Positions 7,811 through 16,732 of a DNA stretch of 64,000 nucleotides are shown one piece after another. Source of the DNA: an archaeon (GTDB lineage Archaea; Asgardarchaeota; Thorarchaeia; Thorarchaeales; Thorarchaeaceae). The stretch covers positions 43,058 through 107,057 of the forward strand of contig JAJRZD010000017.1 in assembly GCA_024275415.1 (NCBI GenBank), written 5' to 3'. A program made the translations under genes and the position numbers. The first letter of the stretch is position 1. Each line of letters starts with the position of its first letter. The notes under the pieces are model-generated. The model did no database searches. It had not been told where the DNA came from and was given only the letters and a program-made list of their open reading frames with translations.

Positions 7811-8722
7811 ATGCAACTAACCCCTGATGTCATTTTTGGAAGCATTGCCATCCTGGTCGGCTCAGCACTCTATGCATTCTCTGTCGTTGCATATAGGTCT
7901 CAAAGCAAAGAAATCCGTCCAATAGCCATTGCTTCTATCAAGATCTGGGTTGCATTGGGCTTCATGGTAGTGTTGTGGTTTCTGCCGCTCGGTATCAATG
8001 TCTTCGCAGTTCCACCTGATCAGGTCATCTATCTTTCAGTGTCTGTGCTACTTGGGGCCGTCATCGGTGATACCTTTTATCTTGCTAGTCAGGAGCGAAT
8101 TGGGGTTTCGTATGCCTTCCCAATTGCCATGTCGTTCCCGATACTCACGTATTTCCTCACAGTCATCTTCCTTGCTGAGCCACTCGTCCTAAGCAGACTG
8201 ATTGGCGTCTTTGTCGCTGTTACAGGAATCATCATACTCGCCCGAGAACAGGAAAATCTGATGGACGACCATAACCCTGGCCCGATACACAAGATTGACC
8301 TGATAGGCGTAGCGATGGCATTACTCACAGCAATCTTCTATGCCACCGGAACCACAATTCTACAAGTCGGTGTTGAGAATGTCGATCCGCTGACAGCCAA
8401 CTTCATAAGAATCATCGTTGGTTCTATCGCATTTGTTCCGATGTTTGCTATAGCCCACGCCAAAGGGATGCCACTCCCAGATAGGAAGACTACCAAACTG
8501 ATTGCCATTGCTGGCTTCTTTGGGATGGCAGTGGGATCCATACTCTACGTGACCGGGGTGAAGTATGCAGGTGCCTCTATAGCGTCCGTCTTGGCGTCTA
8601 CCGCTCCACTATGGGCTGTTCCCGTTTCCATATTCTATCTCAAAGAACGGCTTACTCCTCTTGCACTGGTTGGAGTCATCGCCACCATTTTGGGAGCAGT
8701 TCTTGTCGTGATAGGGATTTAG
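7811..8722 (+). CDS. EamA-family (DMT superfamily) transporter
   Basis: An integral membrane protein of 303 residues with ten hydrophobic segments arranged as two EamA repeats of five; the second repeat starts around IDLIGVAMALLTAIFYATGT and ends with the typical SILYVTGVKYAGAS...PLWAVPVSIFYLKERL block. Family members export or import small metabolites such as amino acids or nucleotides; the substrate here is unknown. ATG 7811 gives the usual family length and starts right before helix 1; ATG 7760 is an alternative. It stands alone. Confidence 0.85.
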   Translation: MQLTPDVIFGSIAILVGSALYAFSVVAYRSQSKEIRPIAIASIKIWVALGFMVVLWFLPLGINVFAVPPDQVIYLSVSVLLGAVIGDTFYLASQERIGVSYAFPIAMSFPILTYFLTVIFLAEPLVLSRLIGVFVAVTGIIILAREQENLMDDHNPGPIHKIDLIGVAMALLTAIFYATGTTILQVGVENVDPLTANFIRIIVGSIAFVPMFAIAHAKGMPLPDRKTTKLIAIAGFFGMAVGSILYVTGVKYAGASIASVLASTAPLWAVPVSIFYLKERLTPLALVGVIATILGAVLVVIGI

Positions 8723-8882
8723 TTGTGTTCTTGTATCGTGACAGACATGAATCTCAGAGTCCCCGTTGTAATAGAGCTGGTATGCCCATACCTGTTTGAA
8801 TTATCAAGACGCTCTTATTCCGCATCTGGCAATATCTCTATTTCTTTTCTAGGAATTTGAATGGCAAAGGTTATTTTGCCTC

Positions 8883-11800
8883 ATGTCTATCGACAGAAGA
8901 AATATTCTCCCTATTTGGAAAAGGAGGATGTATGATTTGCGAAATAAGCACGCTATATCACTCATGCTATTGATGTTGTTCTTTGGATCGTTCTTTTTGG
9001 GTTCTCAGACCAATCCTGTACCTTTGAACGAAAATGCTGTATCTGAATCTAGCAATCTCACTAAAACGGGATTCACGACGGCAGCGACTCAGGCGGCTGA
9101 AGATAGCCTTAATGTTGCAAATAAGAACTGGGATTTCGAGATTGCTGACCCCAATGGAGGTCCAGCAAATTGGAGCTATTCCTCCACTGGGTATATCCGT
9201 TCCAATGATACCTATCAAGACCTAACTCACTTGGGTTCATATTCTGGTCGAATTAAAGCTCAGGGCACACACACTTTGTCTGTTTCGCCCTCCATACGAC
9301 AGTTTTTTAGCGGCAGTGACCGCGCCTACATCTTGGAACAACCTGTGTTGGAGTTCTACTGGAATGCCCTGACCAACCCCGACCTTTCCGTGGGCGGAAG
9401 CATATATGTGCAAGTATCGTTTACCAATGGAAGCACATATACACTATACTACTATCTCTCTGTCGGAACAACATACTATTCAAATACTACTGGGAGAACA
9501 AGCTTCATCCTGAATGAATCTCTTGCTCAATGGAACTTTTTCCAACGGAATCTTTTGAATGATTTCAATGATAGACCCGGATGGTCGGCAGCTGGTAACC
9601 TATACCTATCTAACATTTACTTTTATTTGATATCACCTCAAGAAAGTACCGCCCCAGCGGAGTTAGTATTTGATGATGTGGCAATAGTCAATAGCACCGC
9701 TTATGACTACTTGCAGAACCGAAACGGCAATTTTGAGATGGGCAATGGCGCTTACTGGTCTGATAGTGGCAATTATGATCCTAGTACCGTTTTGCTTACC
9801 GATGAACACACCCACGGTAGTAAGGCCCTTAATCTCACTACCGGGTCTAGGATAACCAATTCGCAATCGGAATCTCGATTGACTTTCAATCTTGGATATC
9901 CAGTGGGACCAATTCCGAATTCACCGACTATGCTTTTGCTGGATTTTGATTGGATGTACGATGACACGTATAACGGAGGGGATCAGGGCGCGTATGTGGA
10001 CATTTATTTCACTAATGATACATATTGGTCGTATGTCCGATTTTATCTAGGGCAAAATATGAATAACAGCATTCCCTCCAATTACACAGGATCAGGATAC
10101 TCGTACTATCGCCTATACGCAGATGGTTTTGGCAGTAGAGGTGAGTGGAATCACTTCTTCCTTGACCTATTCGACATTGCTACAGCTTTCAATCTCCGTG
10201 ATATTGGAGTATATTCCATTGATCTAGTTACTTACAGTCAAGGATTTTCGAATGCGTCTACGCAGCTGTTGGCAGACTCGTATAGGATAATAACCTACGG
10301 GGTGAATTTTCATGACTTTGAGAGCGAGTCTGACGGAAGGTTACCTGGGTATCCTATCCCCGGATGGTCCACATGGACTGGAATCGCATCGTACTTCAAC
10401 CGTACCCCTGATTCCCACAGCGGTAATTGGGCTGTCAATATCACTCCAGCACCGGGAGTCGCAGGAGCGATATATCAGGACTCCAGATTTCAGGTGGACA
10501 GTAGCTCGCTTCTTAGTTTCTGGTGGAGATTGGACGAATTCATATCATCCTATTCCACCTTATCATACCTTCGACTAGACCTTAATCCTTACAGTATCTA
10601 TTATGTTGTGGCCATTGACAGTGATTACACTGTATCAAATAGTACGAGTATAGGCTGGTACCTTCTCCCTGAGCTGAACACTACCGGAACTTGGGTCAAC
10701 ACAGTACGTAATATCTCAAGTGACTTCCAAGCACTGTTTGGCTCTGCTGCTACGGAGATGAACCGAATTATCCTGTATACGTACGCAGAACCTACTGGAA
10801 ATATTTCTGTTCTGTTTGATGATATTAATATCTTCGATGTCATTCCACCAACTGGGATCCCCAGCGTAGGTGGGACTCCAGTGTATCATGCTCCAACGAC
10901 CATCGTTGTGAATGCTGATGACAATCGGGCCGGCGTCAAGGAGGTCATTGTGAGTTATAATACTGGTGCGGGCTGGCAAAATGTCACAGCATCCTATGCG
11001 TTCACTTACTATGAGGCTTCAATTCCGGTGCTACCTTGGAATACAACAGTTGAGTATTATGCCATCATAACTGACTATGCTGGTAATACCATCGTAAGTG
11101 ACAATGGTGGAAGCTACTACTCTTTTACTGTAGGTGACGATATATTGCCTGACGTAGACCTTATTGCCCCGTCAAATGCTACTACCGCATTTGATATGAT
11201 TCAAATCAATGCGTCCGCAAGTGACTTGGGTAGTGGCATAGAACGGGTCGAGTTCTTTGTGGACTCACTCTCTATTGCCAATGTCACCTCTGCACCATAC
11301 TCTATCAACTGGGACTCGAGGATGGTATCAAACGGCACTCATACTCTCAAAGTGATGGCATATGACAATCAAGGACTGGTTGGTGAAGACTCAATAACGA
11401 TTGATGTACAGAACGATGTTAGCGCACCAGCAACCTATGCTCTTATGTTCAATCCCAGCCAGCCGCTCTATGACATGCCTACCGTAGTCACGTTGACTGC
11501 CTTGGATGTTTCAGGAGTCAAGAATGTCACCTTGTTCTATGCAGTCGAGGATGCAACACCCTCGTTTGCTCTCTCACAGGACTGGGTTTCAGTTCCGATG
11601 ACCGCTGAGGGTCCTGTGTACTCTGCGACAATCCCCGCTCAGGAATATGGGAAGACCATTCTCTATTATGTGGTTGCCTACGATATCTATGACCAAGCGA
11701 CATTCATCGGAACCGAGTTGGATCCATTATCTGTCGATGTGGGTGATGCAAGCAACCCATCGCTTACCATTGGAGGTCCCGCGTCAGGATCGACTGTGAA

Positions 11801-12191
11801 GGGTACTGTCAATTTCTCAATTCTTGCTTCAGACTTGGGAAGCGGTGTCTATCAGGTTCGCTACTATGTCGATAATAGTCTAGTAGCATCGCTAAATGAG
11901 GCATCCGGCAGCATCCAGTGGGACACTACCCAACACGAGAACGGGGTCTATCAAGTCAGATTCGAGGTTGAGGACAACGCTGGCAATATCCATACTGTTG
12001 ACATGGAATACACTGTTACCAACCCTGATGCATTTGGTACGATTGGGGATTCGTTAAGTAATATCATGTCATCCTATGGGTTCTTCGTTGGTGCAGGGAC
12101 GATGCTCGGAGTGTTCATTGTAGGGAAGATTATCATGAACCGGCGGGCCGCAGCATCGGGAGCCAAAGCCACGAGGAAGAAAAAGAAATAA
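8883..12191 (+). CDS. Secreted, membrane-anchored surface protein with beta-sandwich and Ig-like domains
   Basis: 1102 residues. An N-terminal hydrophobic signal/anchor (about residues 24-42) is followed by three related beta-sandwich units, each starting with an FE-x(n)-W motif (NWDFEIADPNGGPANW; NGNFEMGNGAYW; HDFESESDGRLPG), reminiscent of carbohydrate-binding jelly-roll modules. From about residue 655 come four or so Ig-like/Big domains, two with the same DLGSG...Y-V-D-x-S signature. A single C-terminal helix (about 1060-1082) is followed by a Lys/Arg-rich cytoplasmic tail. Many NXS/T sequons fit an exported, glycosylated archaeal cell-surface protein. No catalytic motif seen; probably adhesive or sugar-binding. 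Confidence 0.8.
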   Translation: MSIDRRNILPIWKRRMYDLRNKHAISLMLLMLFFGSFFLGSQTNPVPLNENAVSESSNLTKTGFTTAATQAAEDSLNVANKNWDFEIADPNGGPANWSYSSTGYIRSNDTYQDLTHLGSYSGRIKAQGTHTLSVSPSIRQFFSGSDRAYILEQPVLEFYWNALTNPDLSVGGSIYVQVSFTNGSTYTLYYYLSVGTTYYSNTTGRTSFILNESLAQWNFFQRNLLNDFNDRPGWSAAGNLYLSNIYFYLISPQESTAPAELVFDDVAIVNSTAYDYLQNRNGNFEMGNGAYWSDSGNYDPSTVLLTDEHTHGSKALNLTTGSRITNSQSESRLTFNLGYPVGPIPNSPTMLLLDFDWMYDDTYNGGDQGAYVDIYFTNDTYWSYVRFYLGQNMNNSIPSNYTGSGYSYYRLYADGFGSRGEWNHFFLDLFDIATAFNLRDIGVYSIDLVTYSQGFSNASTQLLADSYRIITYGVNFHDFESESDGRLPGYPIPGWSTWTGIASYFNRTPDSHSGNWAVNITPAPGVAGAIYQDSRFQVDSSSLLSFWWRLDEFISSYSTLSYLRLDLNPYSIYYVVAIDSDYTVSNSTSIGWYLLPELNTTGTWVNTVRNISSDFQALFGSAATEMNRIILYTYAEPTGNISVLFDDINIFDVIPPTGIPSVGGTPVYHAPTTIVVNADDNRAGVKEVIVSYNTGAGWQNVTASYAFTYYEASIPVLPWNTTVEYYAIITDYAGNTIVSDNGGSYYSFTVGDDILPDVDLIAPSNATTAFDMIQINASASDLGSGIERVEFFVDSLSIANVTSAPYSINWDSRMVSNGTHTLKVMAYDNQGLVGEDSITIDVQNDVSAPATYALMFNPSQPLYDMPTVVTLTALDVSGVKNVTLFYAVEDATPSFALSQDWVSVPMTAEGPVYSATIPAQEYGKTILYYVVAYDIYDQATFIGTELDPLSVDVGDASNPSLTIGGPASGSTVKGTVNFSILASDLGSGVYQVRYYVDNSLVASLNEASGSIQWDTTQHENGVYQVRFEVEDNAGNIHTVDMEYTVTNPDAFGTIGDSLSNIMSSYGFFVGAGTMLGVFIVGKIIMNRRAAASGAKATRKKKK

Positions 12192-12198
12192 CCCTTTC

Positions 12199-12231
12199 GG
12201 GAGGGCTCTCCCTCCCCCTTTCTCTTTTTTT
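12199..12231 (+). terminator. Hairpin plus T-tract terminator
   Basis: Immediately after the surface-protein stop, GGGAGGG (12199-12205) and CCCTCCC (12210-12216) form a perfect 7-bp stem with a 4-nt loop, followed by a pyrimidine/T-rich run ending TTTTTTT. It fits termination of the upstream transcript. Confidence 0.65.
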
Positions 12232-12272
12232 CCGAAACTCTTTTCCGAAACGATGTTTGTTATCATCAGACT

Positions 12273-13127
12273 ATGACGAATGAGAACAAGTATGTAGGAG
12301 ATGGCAAGTCACTTGTAAGCAAGGTGTCAGTATCAGGCGACCTGAAGGAATCTATCAGGCATGCCGTCAACCTAATTGGTGGATTCGAGAAGTCAATCCA
12401 GGAAGGAGATGTCGTCACCATTAAGCCAAACCTGAATACCGCAGACATCTATCCTGGTTCAAGTGCACCTGATTTCATCAAGGCATTGGGCGAACTCCTT
12501 TTGGAACACGGAGCATCCCGACTTCGTATCGTTGATAGTTCGACGCTTCGAGTGTCGGCTCGTGATGTCGCTGACAGAATTGGTCTTATGGATGCCCTTG
12601 ATTCGTTGGATGCAGAACTTGTTTTTCTTGAGGAACACGACTGGGTGAAGGTCACGTTTCCCAAAGGCAAGTATATGAAAGCGGGTTCGATTGGACGACC
12701 TGTTGTGAATCCTGGCAAGCTGGTACTAGCTCCGTGCCTCAAGACCCACAGACTAGCCCGTTTCACAGGGGCGATGAAGCTATTTGTCGGCTGGGTCAAA
12801 AAGACCGACAGGCTGAAGATGCACATCCGTCACCTTGAGCAGAAGATTGTGGATTTGGCATCCTATTTCAAGCCATCACTGATTGTGATGGACGCTCGTG
12901 AATGCTTTGTTAGCGGCGGGCCGATGAAAGGACAGGTCGAGTGTACAGAAGTGATTCTAGCCAGCGGCGATATGGTTGCGATTGATGTGATTGGTGTACA
13001 GATGTTACAACAGTTTCAGGCCAAGAACCGTCTCGATATGGATGTCTGGGAACTCCCCCAGATACGGCATGCAGTCGAATTGGGACTGGGTGCAAGGTCG
13101 GATGATGACATCAAGGTGATCATGTAG
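12273..13127 (+). CDS. DUF362 domain protein
   Basis: 284 residues matching the DUF362 family: the N-terminal DVVTIKPNLN strand, an SAPDFIKAL/LRIVDSS region, the central LAPCLKTH motif with GAMKLFVGW after it, and a C-terminal SGDMVAIDVIG motif. Many relatives carry a ferredoxin domain; this one does not. Biochemical role is not established for most members. ATG 12273 follows a direct repeat of TTTTCCGAAAC (12230s and 12240s). It stands between the terminator and the convergent kinase gene. Confidence 0.8.
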   Translation: MTNENKYVGDGKSLVSKVSVSGDLKESIRHAVNLIGGFEKSIQEGDVVTIKPNLNTADIYPGSSAPDFIKALGELLLEHGASRLRIVDSSTLRVSARDVADRIGLMDALDSLDAELVFLEEHDWVKVTFPKGKYMKAGSIGRPVVNPGKLVLAPCLKTHRLARFTGAMKLFVGWVKKTDRLKMHIRHLEQKIVDLASYFKPSLIVMDARECFVSGGPMKGQVECTEVILASGDMVAIDVIGVQMLQQFQAKNRLDMDVWELPQIRHAVELGLGARSDDDIKVIM

Positions 13128-13130
13128 GAA

Positions 13131-14426
13131 TCAAAGACCATTCGCATTCTTTGGGAACCACAACTCGAATCGGGCTCCCTGTTCTGGTTTGCCCTCCACC
13201 CTGTCGGACACGGATATCATACCACCATATTTTTCGATGATTTGGTTCGACTGGTGCAGTCCCACGCCACCATATCGTCGGGTCATGTCAAAGAGTTCCT
13301 TCTTCCGTTTATCTCCAATTCCAGGCCCGTTATCTGCAACTGAAACGACGAAAGCATCGTTTCTTTCTTCAAGAACTATCCAGACATGCCTCTCAGGATT
13401 CCTGTTGTGCTCGATTGCATTGCTGATGACGTTCGTGAGAAGCAATTCCAAGAAACCGTCTGCCATGATTTCTGCATCATCGACAGTTAACTCATTGTGG
13501 AATTGGACATTCAATGAATAGACCGAAAGGGCGTTCACACAGTTCTGAAGTGCATTCAAGAGCGAACGCCTTGTTAGTGGCAAGGTCATAAGGTATTCCG
13601 TGGCTCGTACCTCTTCGATAAGCCTTGAACATCTTTGGACGGCATCTTCAATGATGCCAAAGAACGAAGACCTCACATGCTCATCAGTTGCAGTCCTCAA
13701 TAGTGTGGCACTGTTCATGATCACTTGTAGCTGTTGGCGAATGTCATGCCCCATCAGGTCTAGATACAGATTCGCTCGATCCTTCTCAGTACGTATCGCC
13801 CTCTCTGCTTTCCAACGCTCAGTGGTGTCTATCCAAACGGTTTGTATGGCGTCCTCTCCCTGGAACTCGATTTTCTGTGCGTATGACTCCAACCATCTTA
13901 TGGAACCATCAGGTAGCACGACCCTACATTCGAATGCTGAAGGCATTGGCTTGCCTGCTACCTTGGCTTGAGCTCTTCTCCTTAATACTTCTCTATCTTC
14001 AGTATGAAATATGTCCCATACCTGTTCTGGTTCCAGCCCCATGAGGTCATCGACAGGTCTTCCGACCATCTCGGCAAAGGCGGAATTCACATAGACAAAA
14101 CCATGATCCGATATTATAGTCAGTCCCTGCAAACTCTGCTCTGCCAATGTTCGATATTTCTGCTCTGACTTTCTCAATGCCTCCTCAGATTCTACTCGAT
14201 CTGTCACATCTTCCTGAGTACAGAGAATGCCGATGACATCGCCGTTCTCATCGAATAGAGGAACCTTAGTTGTTCGCAACCATGCATCTTTCCCGTCTGC
14301 ACGGAGTTGATGTTCGATCACATCATAAAGCACAGTCCCCGTTTCAATGACCTTGCGGTCACTTTCTCTAATCTTCTCAGCTTCTTCTTTTCTCCATGCG
14401 AGGTCAAAGTCAGTCTTTCCGACAAT
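13131..14426 (-). CDS. C-terminal part of multi-PAS histidine kinase (split by in-frame TAA)
   Basis: This is the direct in-frame continuation of the 14427-16097 gene after a single TAA. It holds the second half of one PAS domain, a further complete PAS domain, an H-box with LMGHDIRQQLQ, and an HATPase_c domain with NVISNAIEH (N box), DNGPGIG (G1) and YGGVGL (G2). Translation could reinitiate at GTG 14333, giving a 400-residue kinase lacking most sensors. There are no membrane segments. As part of the whole gene it would autophosphorylate in response to PAS-detected cues; as it stands, activity depends on reinitiation or readthrough. Confidence 0.8.
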   Translation of the reverse strand: MVGKTDFDLAWRKEEAEKIRESDRKVIETGTVLYDVIEHQLRADGKDAWLRTTKVPLFDENGDVIGILCTQEDVTDRVESEEALRKSEQKYRTLAEQSLQGLTIISDHGFVYVNSAFAEMVGRPVDDLMGLEPEQVWDIFHTEDREVLRRRAQAKVAGKPMPSAFECRVVLPDGSIRWLESYAQKIEFQGEDAIQTVWIDTTERWKAERAIRTEKDRANLYLDLMGHDIRQQLQVIMNSATLLRTATDEHVRSSFFGIIEDAVQRCSRLIEEVRATEYLMTLPLTRRSLLNALQNCVNALSVYSLNVQFHNELTVDDAEIMADGFLELLLTNVISNAIEHNRNPERHVWIVLEERNDAFVVSVADNGPGIGDKRKKELFDMTRRYGGVGLHQSNQIIEKYGGMISVSDRVEGKPEQGARFELWFPKNANGL

Positions 14427-16097
14427 TTAGTTGACATTTTGGACGCCTGCTGCCTTAGCGTAGTTCTCGTTGCACCCAAGATAGACCAGCGATGTGTCTT
14501 TCCAGAAAATGAATTGCGGAATATTATCCATCACGAGCTGGAGCATCTTTTGTGAGGCTTTTAGCTTCATCTCTGCACTCTTTCGTTCGGTGATGTCAAT
14601 CACATGGATCTGTGTTGCCGGCTTACCTCCGAATACTATCATGCCTGCAAAGGCCTCGACCCACCTTACTGTTCCGTCCTTCCTCACGAAACGATACTCG
14701 TAAGGACATGGGGTTGGCTTCCCTTCTCTACGCAATGCTGCAAGCTCCAAGAGATAGGGCTTATCATCAGGGTAGATAAGATTCCAGCCTTCTTCGGATG
14801 ACATCGCAAGAATCTCTTCCTGTGTATAGCCAACAATCTCAGCGAAAGCCGGGTTGACATACGCATACTTTCGGTCTTGGATGACCGTGAGACCTTGGAG
14901 GGATTCCTCTGCGAGAGTCCTATAGTTTGCCTCCGACTGCCTTCGCGCCTCTTCCGCTTGTTTAACATCACTGACATCATCAAATGCGACGAGGACGCCT
15001 TCCACCTCATCATTTGCTCCGATGATAGGTGCCACTCGATATTGCAGGTAGACTTGTCTGTTATCACTTGAAGTATAATTAATCTCTCCCTCACGAATCT
15101 CCCTTTTCATTATCGCATCTTTGAATACCTGAGGGATGTCCAATTTGACAAGTGCAGGAAAAGAGAGGATATTTCGTCCCGTGACAATCTTCTCATACGA
15201 TGAACCAATGATTTGTTGGGCATACCTGTTTATACCCGTGATATCCCCTTCAGTATTCAACGTTATCAACCCGAAGGGGGTCTCATTGAATAGCATCCTG
15301 TATCTCATCTCGGAAGATTTGAGTGCTTCCAGCATTTTCTTGTGCCCTGTCACATCAACAATCACACCAAGTGCCCCTGTGAGGTTACCCTTCGAATCAA
15401 AAATTCCTCGTGGTGTCGTGAGTGTGTGAATTATGTTGCCCGCTTTGGATTTCCATGTGACCTCATAGGTTCGAGAGAAGTCCTTTTGTGGTTCTTTTAT
15501 CCACGAATCGACCTCAGCAACCTCGTCCTCGTGCATGAATTGCAGGACTGGGGCTCCAATTAGCTCTTCATCCGAATACCCAAGAATCCTTTTGATGCTG
15601 TGATTGGCATATGTTATCTTATACCCGGGATCAACGATGAGCAGCCCCTCGTCCATCGCCTCGAGAACGGAACGATAAAGATGCTTGCTCCGCTCCAGCG
15701 CTTGGATAACTTTTCTTAGCTTCGAGATATCTGTAACGACTGCATATGAGCCTCTATGGTTTCCCTCGTCATCTACAAGTGGTGCTCCCGACACAATTGT
15801 CTGGATTTTACTACCATCGCTTGCTATCCACTCGACCTCGTATTGGGATGAATGCCCCTGCTCCCTTTTCTTGATGTTCTCCAACAGGATAGCACGGTTC
15901 TTCTCATCCATGAAGTCAGTGATTGGTCGTCCGATGAGATCATCGAGGGTGTACTTCAATAGCTCTGCAAACCTTTTGTTCACATAGACGAATTCCTTTT
16001 GGATATTCACGACACCAAAGGCATCATTCATGGAGTCCACTAGGGCATGGTATCGTAAGATATCATCAGTGTCACCCTTCATGGCAGATTCATCCAA
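14427..16097 (-). CDS. N-terminal sensor part of split multi-PAS histidine kinase
   Basis: 556 residues with four complete PAS domains (starting about residues 12, 138, 265 and 390) and the beginning of a fifth, which ends at a TAA (14427-14429). The frame continues without any shift into the kinase half, and the PAS pattern NVN-stop-IVGKTDFDL is exactly what an unbroken domain would show with one ordinary residue at the stop. Hence the gene is a nonsense-split 987-residue kinase. No transmembrane helices and no receiver domain, so it is a cytosolic sensor. Sequencing error is a possible explanation for the stop. Confidence 0.8.
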   Translation of the reverse strand: MDESAMKGDTDDILRYHALVDSMNDAFGVVNIQKEFVYVNKRFAELLKYTLDDLIGRPITDFMDEKNRAILLENIKKREQGHSSQYEVEWIASDGSKIQTIVSGAPLVDDEGNHRGSYAVVTDISKLRKVIQALERSKHLYRSVLEAMDEGLLIVDPGYKITYANHSIKRILGYSDEELIGAPVLQFMHEDEVAEVDSWIKEPQKDFSRTYEVTWKSKAGNIIHTLTTPRGIFDSKGNLTGALGVIVDVTGHKKMLEALKSSEMRYRMLFNETPFGLITLNTEGDITGINRYAQQIIGSSYEKIVTGRNILSFPALVKLDIPQVFKDAIMKREIREGEINYTSSDNRQVYLQYRVAPIIGANDEVEGVLVAFDDVSDVKQAEEARRQSEANYRTLAEESLQGLTVIQDRKYAYVNPAFAEIVGYTQEEILAMSSEEGWNLIYPDDKPYLLELAALRREGKPTPCPYEYRFVRKDGTVRWVEAFAGMIVFGGKPATQIHVIDITERKSAEMKLKASQKMLQLVMDNIPQFIFWKDTSLVYLGCNENYAKAAGVQNVN

Positions 16098-16306
16098 TGT
16101 TTCACGAGCGTAAATCGATACTATAACTGTTATCTGGATAGACCATGAAAGTAGTCACCATTTAACTATACATGTCATTGCATGCAGCCGACGAGTGCCG
16201 TTGTATTTCTAACGAAACTTGTAAGTATCCTGCGACCCCCAATGTTTTTAGGATTTGACAATTGCATGATAGGTGCTATCATATTGGCAAAAGGGGAACT
16301 TGGAAA

Positions 16307-16732
16307 ATGGATGTTGAAGCGGACAAATACGAAGAGATACAGGTTGGAGATAGAGCTGAAGTGATTCATACTATCACAGAACAGGACATTCAGACATTTG
16401 GCGAGTTAAGTGGTGATTTTAATCCTCTACATTTTGATGATGAATGGGCGAAGAACACGCTCTTCAAGGGACGCATTGCCCATGGTCTTTTGACTGCCGC
16501 CTTTATCAGCACTGCAATAGGGATGCACATTCCAGGGGCTGGAACAATTTATCTTGGACAATCATTACGTTTTCATAAGCCGGTCAGAATAAACGACACA
16601 ATTACCGCGGTTGTCGAGGTCATAGGGAAGGATGACAAAAAACGCCACATCCGATTGAAGACGACCTGCACGAATCAGGAAGGGACTACAGTGCTCGATG
16701 GAGAGGCCCTTGTTACTGTGATGAAGCATTGA
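16307..16732 (+). CDS. MaoC-like (R)-specific enoyl-CoA hydratase
   Basis: 141 residues with a single hot-dog fold. The hydratase-2 motif is visible: FGELSGDFNPLHFDDEWA, holding the catalytic Asp and His, followed by GRIAHGLLTAAFIS. Relatives (PhaJ, MaoC) hydrate trans-2-enoyl-CoA to (R)-3-hydroxyacyl-CoA, acting in the cytoplasm in fatty-acyl metabolism. ATG 16307 has AAGGGGAA upstream; the longer frame to 16262 is unlikely. It is a lone gene between kinases, converging on the next one with a 20-base overlap. Confidence 0.85.
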   Translation: MDVEADKYEEIQVGDRAEVIHTITEQDIQTFGELSGDFNPLHFDDEWAKNTLFKGRIAHGLLTAAFISTAIGMHIPGAGTIYLGQSLRFHKPVRINDTITAVVEVIGKDDKKRHIRLKTTCTNQEGTTVLDGEALVTVMKH

